The translations under genes and the position numbers were made by a program. 64,000 bases of DNA from Pelagimonas sp050633425. GTDB taxonomy: Bacteria > Pseudomonadota > Alphaproteobacteria > Rhodobacterales > Rhodobacteraceae. Location of the stretch: contig NZ_JBOEGM010000013.1 of assembly GCF_050633425.1 (NCBI RefSeq), positions 248,001 through 312,000 of the forward strand, written 5' to 3'. Positions 40,887 through 50,129 of the stretch are shown piece after piece; the stretch's first letter is position 1, and every line of letters begins with the position of its first letter. The notes below the pieces were generated by a model. It searched no databases and was not told where the DNA came from. It saw only the letters and a program-made list of their open reading frames with translations.

Positions 40887-41321
40887 ATGTCAAAACCCTA
40901 TCTTGGACTAACTGTCTTGATGATTTTTATCGTCGTTGTGCATGTGTTCTTGGGCGGTCCGCAATATGCTGCTGCATTTGCCGAGCAGCTCTCGACCCCT
41001 GATCTGCGCGCAATGTCTGGCGTGCTGTGGCATGCGGTGACTGTTGCGCTCATTGGGTTTGCGATCAGCTATATGTGGCTTGCGTTCCATCACAACCCGG
41101 CGCTGTGTGTCGCCGTCTCGGTCTTGCAAATCGGATGGGCAGGGCTTTTTCTGTATTACGGCATCACTCAGCTTGGTGAGCTTGGCACCCAACCCCAATG
41201 GGTCTTGTTTCTGGGCTTTCCGATGGCGGCCTATTGGGCCGAACGGCAGCGGCGCAATATGGTCGGCTCGGGCCCGTCACACATCAGAGCGGTGGCGAAT
41301 AGACAGGGCGAGGCGCGCTGA
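40887..41321 (+). CDS. Small four-helix membrane protein, TetR-controlled
   Basis: 144 residues with four predicted membrane helices (LGLTVLMIFIVVVHVFLG; WHAVTVALIGFAISYMWLAF; LCVAVSVLQIGWAGLFLYYG; PQWVLFLGFPMAAYWA). A strong GGAGGTG precedes the ATG. No family recognised with confidence. The two TetR operators upstream suggest induction by a small molecule, perhaps a toxic or lipophilic compound, but this is only inference. Confidence 0.8.
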   Translation: MSKPYLGLTVLMIFIVVVHVFLGGPQYAAAFAEQLSTPDLRAMSGVLWHAVTVALIGFAISYMWLAFHHNPALCVAVSVLQIGWAGLFLYYGITQLGELGTQPQWVLFLGFPMAAYWAERQRRNMVGSGPSHIRAVANRQGEAR

Positions 41322-41384
41322 GCCCTTGCCAAGCGCGGCAGCATAGCTCAAAACCGCTTGGACACTGTATCAAGGGACATACTG

Positions 41385-42731
41385 ATGCGCCTTTCCCGCT
41401 ATTTTCTGCCGGTTCTCAAAGAAACACCTTCCGAGGCTCAGATCGTCAGCCACCGCTACATGCTGCGTGCTGGGATGATCAAACAATCGAGCGCGGGGAT
41501 TTACTCCTGGCTGCCGCTTGGCTTCAAGGTGTTGAAAAACATCGAAAACATCGTTCACGAAGAGCAAGTCCGCGCCGGGCATATCCCGATGCTGATGCCA
41601 ACGGTGCAATCGGCGGATCTGTGGCGTGAGAGCGGGCGATATGACGATTACGGCGAAGAGATGCTGCGCATCAATGACCGCCATGGCCGCGATATGCTCT
41701 ATGGTCCCACCAACGAAGAGCTGATCACCGACATTTTCCGCAGCCATGTGAACAGCTACAAAGACCTTCCGCTGACACTGTATCATGTGCAATGGAAGTT
41801 CCGTGACGAAGTGCGCCCGCGCTTTGGTGTGATGCGTGGCCGTGAATTTTACATGAAAGACGGCTATAACTTCGATCTCACCAAAGAGGACGCGTTGCAC
41901 GCCTATAACCGTCATTTGGTCAGCTATCTGCGCACCTATGAACGCATGGGGCTGCAGGCGATTCCGATGCGGGCCGATGGTGGACCAATTGGGGGCGATT
42001 ACACGCATGAATTCCTCGTGTTGGCAGACACCGGCGAAAGCGAAGTGTTCTATGACAGCGCCGTGACCGACCTGAGCTTTGGCGATCGTGACATCGATTA
42101 CGACAGCGTTGAACAGTGCCAAGGCGTCTTGGAAGAGTTCACAACCAAATACGCCCGCACTGATGAAACCCATGATGACGCGCTGTTTAACGAGGTTCCC
42201 GAGGAACGCCGTCGCACCGCGCGCGGTATCGAAGTGGGGCAGATTTTCTATTTTGGTACCAAATACTCCGAAGCCATGGCGGCCAGCGTGCAAGACGCCG
42301 ATGGCAAAAAGGTTCCGGTTCATATGGGGTCGCACGGCATTGGCGTGTCACGTCTGTTGGGGGCAATCATCGAAGCGTCGCACGACGACAAGGGCATCAT
42401 CTGGCCCGAAGGTGTGACGCCGTTCCATTGCGGGATCGTCAACCTTAAGGCTGGCGATGAGGCGGCGGATGCGGCCTGTGATACAATCTATAACGCGCTC
42501 ACAGCACTTGGTCTTGAGCCGCTCCTGGATGACACCAAGGAACGCGCTGGGGGCAAGTTTGCCACGATGGATCTTATCGGCCTGCCTTGGCGGATCACGG
42601 TTGGTCCACGTGGGCTCAAAAACGGTGTGGTGGAACTGACCTCGCGCCGGACCGGCGAAAGCGAAGAAATGCCGCCAGAAGCCGCGATCGAGCGTATCGC
42701 GCAAATCTATGGCAAGGCGGTTGCCAGTTAA
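41385..42731 (+). CDS. proS: Prolyl-tRNA synthetase, short alphaproteobacterial type
   Basis: 448 residues from the ATG at 41385 with AAGGGA upstream. Class II synthetase motifs: motif 1 around VHEEQVRAGHIPMLMPTVQS, motif 2 in YHVQWKFRDEVRPRFGVMRG, motif 3 in GSHGIGVSRLLGAIIE. The C-terminal anticodon-binding domain follows (CGIVNLKAGDEAAD). The editing (INS) domain of E. coli ProS is missing, which is normal for alphaproteobacterial enzymes and explains the short length. A hairpin overlaps the stop codon. Confidence 0.96.
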   Translation: MRLSRYFLPVLKETPSEAQIVSHRYMLRAGMIKQSSAGIYSWLPLGFKVLKNIENIVHEEQVRAGHIPMLMPTVQSADLWRESGRYDDYGEEMLRINDRHGRDMLYGPTNEELITDIFRSHVNSYKDLPLTLYHVQWKFRDEVRPRFGVMRGREFYMKDGYNFDLTKEDALHAYNRHLVSYLRTYERMGLQAIPMRADGGPIGGDYTHEFLVLADTGESEVFYDSAVTDLSFGDRDIDYDSVEQCQGVLEEFTTKYARTDETHDDALFNEVPEERRRTARGIEVGQIFYFGTKYSEAMAASVQDADGKKVPVHMGSHGIGVSRLLGAIIEASHDDKGIIWPEGVTPFHCGIVNLKAGDEAADAACDTIYNALTALGLEPLLDDTKERAGGKFATMDLIGLPWRITVGPRGLKNGVVELTSRRTGESEEMPPEAAIERIAQIYGKAVAS

Positions 42732-42739
42732 TCTGGCAA
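42721..42739 (+). terminator. Hairpin at the proS stop codon
   Basis: TTGCCAG-TTAAT-CTGGCAA: a perfect 7-bp stem whose loop contains the TAA stop of proS. It is followed only by ATTCC, so termination is uncertain. Confidence 0.35.
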
Positions 42740-42756
42740 ATTCCCCCTGACAGTTC

Positions 42757-42794
42757 GCCCTGCCTGTTTTAGGCTGGGCGAAAACAGGCGGGGC
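42757..42794 (+). promoter_or_regulatory. 14-bp hairpin covering the ribosome-binding site of the DUF2937-type gene
   Basis: GCCCTGCCTGTTTT (42757-42770) pairs with AAAACAGGCGGGGC (42781-42794), one wobble, 10-base loop. The 3' arm contains GGCGGGG, the only plausible ribosome-binding site of the gene starting at 42800. It may restrict translation or end proS mRNA. Confidence 0.6.
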
Positions 42795-42799
42795 ATATT

Positions 42800-43315
42800 A
42801 TGGTACTGAGAGTTTTGGCAATGGCAGGCGGATTGGCCGGTGCGGTTGGATTCTCACAATTCCCTGAATTTTCACAACAATATGCCCAGAGATTGGGCGG
42901 CGCCGTAGATGAGATGTCTGCGATCGTCCAAAAGTATGAAACCGACGCTGCCCAAGCGGGGTTGTCTCTTGACGCCTATATTCAGTCCCTGTCGCAAGAA
43001 GGGCCGCTGAGCCAAACCCAAGCCACAAATATGTCAACCCATGTGCAACGGCACAGCTATCTGGTGTCCGCCCAAGAGGCGCTCAACGGGGCAGGGCCAT
43101 TTATGCGGGCGCGGCTGGCGGGGTATATGGGCGATCAGGATGTTGCCAAACAGGCGTTTGACGACTTCAAGCCCGCCCTCCCAGCGACCTTCGAAGGCGC
43201 TGTTTTTGCCGGAACCGGGTTTCTGGGGGGATGGCTCAGCCTCAGCGCGGTGTTCGCGCTTTTGACTGGGCTGTGGACAAGCGTCACCGGCATATTCCGG
43301 AAACGCGCGACTTAA
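42800..43315 (+). CDS. DUF2937-type membrane-associated protein
   Basis: 171 residues. The N-terminus (VLRVLAMAGGLAGAVGFSQF, then PEFSQQYAQRLGGAVDEM) is the conserved DUF2937 start with one hydrophobic helix, a soluble middle (residues 30-130) and a second hydrophobic region near the C-terminus (LGGWLSLSAVFALLTGLW). Function unknown. The ribosome-binding site lies in a long hairpin. It converges with glmM across a 19-bp tandem repeat that contains both stop codons. Confidence 0.8.
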   Translation: MVLRVLAMAGGLAGAVGFSQFPEFSQQYAQRLGGAVDEMSAIVQKYETDAAQAGLSLDAYIQSLSQEGPLSQTQATNMSTHVQRHSYLVSAQEALNGAGPFMRARLAGYMGDQDVAKQAFDDFKPALPATFEGAVFAGTGFLGGWLSLSAVFALLTGLWTSVTGIFRKRAT

Positions 43316-43347
43316 AACGCCAGCCTTAACTTAAAACACCAGCCTTA
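43310..43347. repeat. 19-bp tandem duplication between converging genes
   Basis: acttaaaacgccagcctta (43310-43328) is followed directly by acttaaaacaccagcctta (43329-43347), one mismatch. The first copy holds the stop codon of the DUF2937-type gene and the second that of glmM, so the duplication appears recent and harmless. Confidence 0.85.
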
Positions 43348-44688
43348 CGAGACGGCTTGCACCTCGGCGACAATCCCATCGACGACCTGTTCCAACAAGC
43401 CGGGGTCTTCGCATTCGGCCATAACTCGGATCAGTGGCTCCGTACCGGATTTGCGGATCAAGAGGCGGCCCTTGCCGTGCAACAAACCTTCGGCTTCGCT
43501 GATCGCGTTTTTAACGGTCCCAACATCCAAAGGCGTTTGACCTTCGCCGAAACGAACGTTTTTGAGCAATTGCGGCACGGGTTCAAAGCGGCGTGTCAAT
43601 TCAGAAGCCGGGCGACCACTTCGCACCATTTCCGCCAAGAACTGCATGCCCGCCATAAGCCCGTCACCGGTTGTGGCATAGTCCGTCATTACGATATGGC
43701 CCGACTGTTCACCGCCAAGGTTCCAGCCATTTTTACGCATGGCTTCAACAACATATCGGTCACCGACCTGGGTGCGCTCCAGACGAAGCCCTTTGTTCTC
43801 AAGGAACCGCTCAAGCCCCAGATTTGACATGACCGTCGCAACCAGAGCCCCTCCGGCAAGTCGCTCTTCGGCGGCCCAGCGTTCCGCCATCAGCGCCATG
43901 ATCTGATCACCATCCGCGATCTGACCCTTTTCGTCGATCAAAATGATCCGATCCGCGTCGCCATCCAAGCAGATGCCAACATCGGCCCCGTTTTCGATCA
44001 CAGCAGCGGCCGCTTTTTGCGGCTTGGTTGATCCGCAACCCTCGTTGATGTTGAGGCCGTTCGGCTCAATCCCGATGGGAACAACTGTCGCGCCGAGTTC
44101 CCACAAAATTTCAGGTGCCGAGCGATAGGCGGCCCCATTGGCGCAGTCGACAACAACCTTGATGCCATCCAAACGCAACCCCGATGGCAGCGTTGATTTT
44201 ACGCGCTCCTGATAGCGCGAGCGGCCATCGTCAATGCGTCGGGCTCGGCCGATATTTTCGGGATGGGCCGGGCGCACTCCGGCCGACACCAAGGCTTCGA
44301 TTTCGGCTTCGACCTTGTCCGAGAGCTTAAACCCATCGGGGCCGAAAAATTTGATGCCGTTGTCAACAGCCGGGTTGTGGCTGGCCGAAATCATAATGCC
44401 CAGATCGGCCCGCATTGAGGGGGTCAACAAGCCAACGGCAGGGGTGGGAACCGGCCCCAAGAGTAGAACATTCATCCCCGTCGAGGTCAGCCCGGCGGTC
44501 AGCGCATTTTCAAACATATAGCCCGAAAGACGCGTGTCTTTTCCGATGACGACACGGTGTACGCCGCCGTGTTCATTGCGAAAATACCGTCCCACTGCCG
44601 CGCCCAACATCAGGGCCATTTCTGCCGTCATTGGGAAGGCATTCGCCGTTCCACGAACCCCGTCCGTTCCAAAAAGCTTACGTGTCAA
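43345..44688 (-). CDS. glmM: Phosphoglucosamine mutase
   Basis: 447 residues, starting with TTG at 44688: LTRKLFGTDGVRGTAN is the exact family N-terminus and AAGGAG lies correctly before it, while no ATG is nearby. The catalytic phosphoserine lies in GIMISASHNPAVDNGIKFFG, the metal-binding loop is CLDGDADRIILIDE, and the sugar-binding motif is EQSGHIV. It converts GlcN-6-P to GlcN-1-P for UDP-GlcNAc synthesis. The start lies 11 bases inside folP, so translation is coupled. Confidence 0.96.
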   Translation of the reverse strand: MTRKLFGTDGVRGTANAFPMTAEMALMLGAAVGRYFRNEHGGVHRVVIGKDTRLSGYMFENALTAGLTSTGMNVLLLGPVPTPAVGLLTPSMRADLGIMISASHNPAVDNGIKFFGPDGFKLSDKVEAEIEALVSAGVRPAHPENIGRARRIDDGRSRYQERVKSTLPSGLRLDGIKVVVDCANGAAYRSAPEILWELGATVVPIGIEPNGLNINEGCGSTKPQKAAAAVIENGADVGICLDGDADRIILIDEKGQIADGDQIMALMAERWAAEERLAGGALVATVMSNLGLERFLENKGLRLERTQVGDRYVVEAMRKNGWNLGGEQSGHIVMTDYATTGDGLMAGMQFLAEMVRSGRPASELTRRFEPVPQLLKNVRFGEGQTPLDVGTVKNAISEAEGLLHGKGRLLIRKSGTEPLIRVMAECEDPGLLEQVVDGIVAEVQAVS

Positions 44689-45700
44689 ATTGTTCTCCTT
44701 TCCAAATGGCCTTCCAGACGTCGATGGCCTGTTTGGTTTCAGCGACGTCGTGGATGCGCAGGATCTGAACGCCCTGACCAACCGCCGCGAGGGCCGTTGC
44801 GACGGACCCAGGCATGCGCGCCGAGGCTGGAAGGACCCCGGTAATTTTTCGAATAAATCCCTTGCGCGAGGCCCCAAGTAAAATTGGGCAGCCAAGGGCG
44901 TGAAACAGCGAAATTCCGTTTAACAGAGCAAGGTTATGCTGAAGGCTTTTGCCAAACCCGATACCGGGATCGACAATAATATTGTCCCGCGAAATACCAA
45001 GCTCTGCGAGCATCGAAATCTGCGCGTTGAGAAAATCGAACACATCCAGCAAGACGCAATCGTAATTTGGATCCAACTGCATGTCTTCTGGTTCACCTTG
45101 GGAATGCATAATGCAAACTGGCAGGTTCTGTTCGGCGCAATAGCGCCCGAGCATGCGGTCATAGGTGAAGCCGGACACATCATTGATGATACTGGCACCG
45201 GCATGAACGGCGGCTTCGGCAACACTGGATTTGCGGGTATCTACGGATACTGGAAGCGGCTGATTGTGACGCACGGCGCGAATAACCGGTTCAATCCGGG
45301 CGATTTCCGCCTCTGCAGGAACGGTTTGGGCACCGGGTCTGGTGCTTTCACCGCCCACATCCAAAAGATCGGCCCCGTCTTGAGCCATTTGTTCCGCTCG
45401 TTGTAAGGCCCGCGCGGGCGTTACATGCAGCCCGCCATCCGAGAAACTGTCAGGTGTGACGTTCAAAATGCCCATAAGGCGGGGTTGATCCAAAGTCATG
45501 CCCGCGATCGGGGCACGTGGGGCGCTGATCTTGGCTATCCAGTCGGCGGGGACGTCGTCCATATGAATGACCGTCTGGCTGTCATCGTCGCGCCGGTGCA
45601 AAACGGCGTGTGTGAACCATCCAGATCCCCCAGCAACCGCCAAGGCATTGGACGGACGCGGGATGTCAAAACGGACAAGTGGTCGGTAGTACTCGTTCAT
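44678..45700 (-). CDS. folP: Dihydropteroate synthase
   Basis: 340 residues from the ATG at 45700 with GGAAG upstream. It joins 4-aminobenzoate to hydroxymethyl-dihydropterin diphosphate in folate synthesis and is the sulfonamide target. Motifs: LMGILNVTPDSFSDGG, DLLDVGGESTRPGAQ, ISVDTRKS-like VSVDTRKSSVAEAA, INDVSGF, IIVDPGIGFGKS and LLGASRKGFI. An N-terminal extension of about 65 residues precedes the catalytic barrel. folB lies upstream and glmM overlaps its 3' end. Confidence 0.95.
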   Translation of the reverse strand: MNEYYRPLVRFDIPRPSNALAVAGGSGWFTHAVLHRRDDDSQTVIHMDDVPADWIAKISAPRAPIAGMTLDQPRLMGILNVTPDSFSDGGLHVTPARALQRAEQMAQDGADLLDVGGESTRPGAQTVPAEAEIARIEPVIRAVRHNQPLPVSVDTRKSSVAEAAVHAGASIINDVSGFTYDRMLGRYCAEQNLPVCIMHSQGEPEDMQLDPNYDCVLLDVFDFLNAQISMLAELGISRDNIIVDPGIGFGKSLQHNLALLNGISLFHALGCPILLGASRKGFIRKITGVLPASARMPGSVATALAAVGQGVQILRIHDVAETKQAIDVWKAIWKGEQFDT

Positions 45701-45751
45701 TCTGCTTCCGTGACTGATCCTTGCCAATTTGGCAAGTCTGTTCACACGTCG

Positions 45752-46690
45752 CTAGAACAAGCCATCACCGGGGGCAAGGGCACGGATGCTGACCGGGCTG
45801 GTCTCAGGCAAAGCTTCGCCGATGACCAACAGTTCTACAGCGTCAATTTCACCGGCAAACCAAGCCGAGAGGGCAACAGAGTCTTTGGGTTTTGTTTCAG
45901 GGCCTTGGACTGCATCCAAAACGATTTTAGAGGGTGCCCAGACGCAGATCTGGTTGTTCTTCATCGCCCAGTCCAATTCCGTGCGGGTTGCTACAACTTT
46001 GCAACGCAGATCACGCGCGGCAAGGCACCATCCGTTTTGTTCGATCGCCAATAAGTCAATCCGGCGCTGGGTCATGACATGTCCCGAATGCGGGCGCGGG
46101 GTGTCCGGCAATCCAACGCATAAAATTAACGGTGCTTTGCGCGCGGCCAGCGTGTCGATCCACTCTGTCAATCGCGGATCAGCCATCGCAGCGTTGGAGA
46201 GATAAACAACCCGTGGATGCGGCTGTTCCTGAGCGACTTCATCCGCAAGGCTTTCGAGATGCTCAGCCACGTCCCGTTTGCTGCGCACAATCTCAACACC
46301 CAGTGCACCGGGGCCGCGATCAATCTTTTCGATCCGAACAAAGGTCCGAAGTGCCTGAGGTTCAAGCAGAATGCGCTCAGCGATCCGCTCTGCCAGCGTT
46401 TCCAAAAGGTTGAGCCGCTCGGCTTCTAACTCGTGGGCAATGGCTTCTGTGACCCGGTCGTAAGACAAAATCCGATCAACATCGTCGTCGATATGCCCCT
46501 TAAATGGCAGGACTTCGACCACGACGTTAAAGCGCACACGCTGGGTGGTGCCGCGTTCATCCTGAAAGGCCCCGATTTCCACTTCGGCCACATGGTCGCG
46601 CAGGCTGATCCGATCACGCGGTTCATCTCCGGCGGTGGCAATGGCCCGTTCGGACGGGTGTGCAAAAGCAAGACGTGTTTCACTGGCCAT
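45752..46690 (-). CDS. folB: Dihydroneopterin aldolase with a long C-terminal extension
   Basis: 312 residues, against about 120 for normal FolB. After a 30-residue leader, residues 30-140 are FolB-like (RISLRDHVAEVEIGAFQDER, ILSYDRVTEAIAHELEAERL, RTFVRIEKIDRG); the catalytic Glu and Lys are plausible in QDER and IEKID. It should convert dihydroneopterin to 6-hydroxymethyl-dihydropterin. The remaining 170 residues look like an alpha/beta domain (RVVYLSNAAMADPRLTEWID, APLILCVGLPDTPRPHSGHV, NNQICVWAPSKIVLDAVQG) that I do not recognise. folP follows 51 bp downstream. The ATG at 46690 has GGAG upstream. Confidence 0.82.
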   Translation of the reverse strand: MASETRLAFAHPSERAIATAGDEPRDRISLRDHVAEVEIGAFQDERGTTQRVRFNVVVEVLPFKGHIDDDVDRILSYDRVTEAIAHELEAERLNLLETLAERIAERILLEPQALRTFVRIEKIDRGPGALGVEIVRSKRDVAEHLESLADEVAQEQPHPRVVYLSNAAMADPRLTEWIDTLAARKAPLILCVGLPDTPRPHSGHVMTQRRIDLLAIEQNGWCLAARDLRCKVVATRTELDWAMKNNQICVWAPSKIVLDAVQGPETKPKDSVALSAWFAGEIDAVELLVIGEALPETSPVSIRALAPGDGLF

Positions 46691-46802
46691 GTGTCGCGGC
46701 TCCAAAGGCATCAGGTCTGGGCCATATACGCCGAACCCAAGGCAATGGGAACCAGCAGAGACGGCAGCTAGGACGGCAACAGCGACACAGTCAGAATTTG
46801 TG

Positions 46803-47459
46803 TCAGGGTTTGTAGAACAGATGCACGCCGATATGCGCCGTCCGATTGAACTTACGTGACCAGTTCGGGCTTACACCGGTGGTGTGGTAATAGGTGGCAC
46901 CTTTGGTGAACTGTCGTGGAGCCCCGTCCAGCATCAGCTTGGCGACCTTTCCGACCCGTTCCCATGACGCAGGTTCATGGATGTTTTCCGGGCGGCCGTC
47001 GCAGGTATAGGTGAATTGGCAGGCGTATTTGCGCCCGGTTCCTTGGTTGATCACACCGCAGACCGAGCCGGGAAAGCGGCTGCTGTCGACGCGATTCAAA
47101 ATCACTTCGGCGACTGCAAACTGGCCTTTGACGGTTTCTCCACGGGCTTCGAAGTACAGTGCTTCAGAGAGGCAGCGCCATTCGCTCCCACCTGCGGCTT
47201 TGGGTTGGGCTTTGAGCCAGGCTTTGTCGTAACGAATACGCGAAGTGCCCGTATAGGACGCAGGTGTGGCCTGTGGGATAGCTGTGACGAGCTTGGTCAG
47301 GTGGGCGGCATTGGCCTGTTCCAAGGCGCGTTGCTCCATCGTCATCAAGCGTTTTGCTTTGACATGGGTGCTGTCTGCCACGGCCGGTTGAACGGCAAGA
47401 ACGCTCGCGAATACACTGGCGCCAACAAGGGTCGCAACAAGGCTCAAGGTTCGGATCAT
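46803..47459 (-). CDS. Cell wall hydrolase (SleB-like, Hydrolase_2)
   Basis: 218 residues from the ATG at 47459, preceded by GAGAGGG, with a signal peptide (MIRTLSLVATLVGASVFASV). The C-terminal domain from about residue 110 has the SleB-type catalytic Glu in CLSEALYFEARGETVKGQ, AVAEVILNRVDSSRFPGSVC, and CQFTYTCDG, ending GVSPNWSRKFNRTAHIGVHL. Such enzymes cleave peptidoglycan glycan strands; in non-sporulating bacteria they are thought to remodel the wall. Conserved cysteines suit the periplasm. Confidence 0.87.
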   Translation of the reverse strand: MIRTLSLVATLVGASVFASVLAVQPAVADSTHVKAKRLMTMEQRALEQANAAHLTKLVTAIPQATPASYTGTSRIRYDKAWLKAQPKAAGGSEWRCLSEALYFEARGETVKGQFAVAEVILNRVDSSRFPGSVCGVINQGTGRKYACQFTYTCDGRPENIHEPASWERVGKVAKLMLDGAPRQFTKGATYYHTTGVSPNWSRKFNRTAHIGVHLFYKP

Positions 47460-47579
47460 TTGCCCTCTCAACACGTTTCTCATCTGAAAAAGCGGTCCCC
47501 CGCCACCAAACCCGGCATTCATACAAAATTCTTCAAATTGCGTAAACCCGGCCAGATATGGGGGGCAAAACTGCAACTA

Positions 47580-50129
47580 TCAGCTTATTTTGTCGGTGAT
47601 CGCTAATTGTGCCGCTGCGAGCCGGGCCACGGGCACGCGGAAGGGAGAGCAGCTCACATAGTCCATGCCGACGGCGCGACAAAAGGCAATTGAGGCCGGA
47701 TTGCCGCCATGTTCACCGCAGATCGACAGAGTCACATCCTGCTGAACCAGCCGCGCCCGTTCGGCCCCAATGGCGATCAATTCGCCAACACCTTCGACAT
47801 CGAGCATATGGAATGGGTCTTCGCGAAAGACACCTTGTTGGACGTAATCCGACATAAACCGCCCGGCGTCATCGCGCGACAATCCATAGGTCATTTGGGT
47901 CAGGTCATTGGTCCCAAACGACAAAAACTGAGAATGGGGAACGATGTCACCGGCCCTTAAACAGGCGCGCGGTGTCTCGACCATAACGCCGAGACGATAG
48001 GTGAACTCCTCTCCGCGTTCGGCCCGCACTGCGGCTGCGACGGCGTCAATGCGTGAGCGGACAAGTTCGACCTCGCGCTTGGCCGAGACCAAGGGCAGCA
48101 TGATTTCAGGGACAACTGGTTCGCCTTCTTCGGAGGTGTCCAAAGTCGCTTCGAAAATCGCGCGGGCCTGCATGTCGTAAATTTCTGGCAGGGTGATTCC
48201 CAAGCGCACCCCACGTAACCCGAGCATCGGGTTGTATTCCCCCAAGGCATCCACGCGCCGGGTCACATCTGAGACCGGCAGATCAAGCGCTTCGGCCAGA
48301 TCACGCAATCCGGCGCGGTCGCTTGGCAAGAATTCGTGCAAGGGCGGATCAAACAGGCGGATCACGACCGGCAAGCCTTCCATGATGCGAAACAGCTCTG
48401 AGAAATCCGCGCGTTGCATCGGCAGCAATATCGCCAAGGCGGCCTGACGATCTTCGGCGGTGTCGGCAAAGATCATTTCGCGCATCGGTGTGATGCGGTC
48501 GGCCTCAAAGAACATGTGCTCGGTCCGGCACAGACCAATTCCCTGCGCGGCAAAATTGCGGGCTGTGGCGGCATCGGCGGGGGTATCCGCATTGGCGCGA
48601 ATGGAAATATCGCGCTCATCATCAGCCCAGGTCATCAGCACCTGGAAGGCGTCATCCAGCGCGGCTTCAACGGTTTGCGGTGCCCCGGCCAGAATCTGAC
48701 CATTGGTGCCATCCAGCGTAATAATATCCCCCTCGCGGAAAACCTTGCCCGAGCCGGCGCTGATAGTTTTGCGCTTGAGGTTGAGCTTCATCCGCGCAGC
48801 CCCAACAACGCACGGCGTGCCAAGACCTCGTCCAATCACCGCCGCGTGGCTGGTCATGCCTCCGCGTTCTGTCAGCACCCCAGCGGCGGCATGCATTCCG
48901 CGAATATCCTCGGGGGAGGTTTCGCGCCGTACTAGAATGCAGGGTTCGTTGCGGGCATGGCTCGCCTGGGCTTCGGCGGCTGAAAAAACGATCCGGCCGG
49001 TGGCTGCACCGGGCGAGGCGGCGATGCCGCTGCCGATGACATCGCGGGGCGCATCAGGGGCAATCTGTCGGTGCAACAACTCAGAAATCGCGCGCGGTTC
49101 AATCCGCATTACGGCTTCTTGGCGTGCTATGATACCCTCTTCCGCCAGCCGCACAGCGATGCGCACCGCTGCGCGCGGGGTGCGCTGAACTCGCACGCCG
49201 TCCAAAATGTGAACCTGACCACCAACCAAGGTAAACTCGATCTGCATCTCTTCGCGCAGTCGGCGACGCATCAGCTCGGCATTTTTCTTAAGCGTCGCAA
49301 AAATTTCAGGCTCGGCTTCTTCGAGCGAAGGGCCGCGTGGGTCGCGCACCAGATATAGGCTCTCGTTGCCTTGTTGAAGCGCTTCGCGCCCTTGGCTCTG
49401 GCTCAGATACCGGCCGGTGACCTGTGGCAGGCCGGTCTCCGAATTGACCAGCTGCAACACCCCTGAACCGCATTCGCCCTGACCCAACCCCAGCGCCATT
49501 TCCTGCACCACAAGGCCAAGCCCCGCGTCCATCGGAGCCCCCTTGGCCTGCCGCAGCAAACGCGCGGTTGTGCCTTCCCAGGCACGCGCCATCGAGCGCA
49601 AGACTTCGGCCAACTGGACGGCAGGATCTTGGGGGAAAGGCTCTTCTGCTTCGTCTTCATAGGCGCGCAGGGCTTCGGCCAGACCATCGGCACCGGTCGC
49701 CTCGATCTCTTCGAACATGTCGGGATCAAGGCGGGCGACGTGAATCGCAAAGCTTTGCACAAAGCGCAGGTACAATTCGGAGGCGGCGTCAGGGCCAAGG
49801 GTTTTGGTCAGATCCGCGAGCCGGTCATGATTCATCCCGATGTTCAAAATCGCACCGGGGCCGCCCCAGTCGGGGTCTTCCGAGGAGGGACGCACACAGA
49901 GCAACGCCCCGTCGCAAAACGTATCAACAAGGGCCTGTGTATCTGGCATGCCACCGCTGGCAATCGTATGCACCATGTCAAACGACAGGGCCACGGTGCG
50001 CGGCACAGGCAATTCGAGCCGCACCAAACGTTGCAAGCATTTCGCCCGGCCACCATGGGTGGGTGTCGCCATCGGTGAAGAGGCGGTGATCAGGGTCACG
50101 TTACGATTTTGATCGTCGGGTTTCTGCAC
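47580..50129 (-). CDS. ppdK: Pyruvate, phosphate dikinase (PEP-utilising enzyme family)
   Basis: 849 residues from a GTG at 50129 (AAAGGTG upstream); an ATG at 50177 would add 16 residues. The ATP-grasp domain is somewhat divergent (CVRPSSEDPDWGGPGAILNI). The central phospho-His is in ERGGMTSHAAVIGRGLG near residue 425, and the C-terminal barrel has GICRTEHMF-like GIGLCRTEHMFFEADR, FLSFGTNDLTQMTYG and the catalytic Cys in LSICGEHGGNPASI near 801. It interconverts pyruvate and PEP using ATP and phosphate. In many Alphaproteobacteria ppdK is next to glyS; here it is on the opposite strand near glyQS. Confidence 0.9.
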   Translation of the reverse strand: MQKPDDQNRNVTLITASSPMATPTHGGRAKCLQRLVRLELPVPRTVALSFDMVHTIASGGMPDTQALVDTFCDGALLCVRPSSEDPDWGGPGAILNIGMNHDRLADLTKTLGPDAASELYLRFVQSFAIHVARLDPDMFEEIEATGADGLAEALRAYEDEAEEPFPQDPAVQLAEVLRSMARAWEGTTARLLRQAKGAPMDAGLGLVVQEMALGLGQGECGSGVLQLVNSETGLPQVTGRYLSQSQGREALQQGNESLYLVRDPRGPSLEEAEPEIFATLKKNAELMRRRLREEMQIEFTLVGGQVHILDGVRVQRTPRAAVRIAVRLAEEGIIARQEAVMRIEPRAISELLHRQIAPDAPRDVIGSGIAASPGAATGRIVFSAAEAQASHARNEPCILVRRETSPEDIRGMHAAAGVLTERGGMTSHAAVIGRGLGTPCVVGAARMKLNLKRKTISAGSGKVFREGDIITLDGTNGQILAGAPQTVEAALDDAFQVLMTWADDERDISIRANADTPADAATARNFAAQGIGLCRTEHMFFEADRITPMREMIFADTAEDRQAALAILLPMQRADFSELFRIMEGLPVVIRLFDPPLHEFLPSDRAGLRDLAEALDLPVSDVTRRVDALGEYNPMLGLRGVRLGITLPEIYDMQARAIFEATLDTSEEGEPVVPEIMLPLVSAKREVELVRSRIDAVAAAVRAERGEEFTYRLGVMVETPRACLRAGDIVPHSQFLSFGTNDLTQMTYGLSRDDAGRFMSDYVQQGVFREDPFHMLDVEGVGELIAIGAERARLVQQDVTLSICGEHGGNPASIAFCRAVGMDYVSCSPFRVPVARLAAAQLAITDKIS

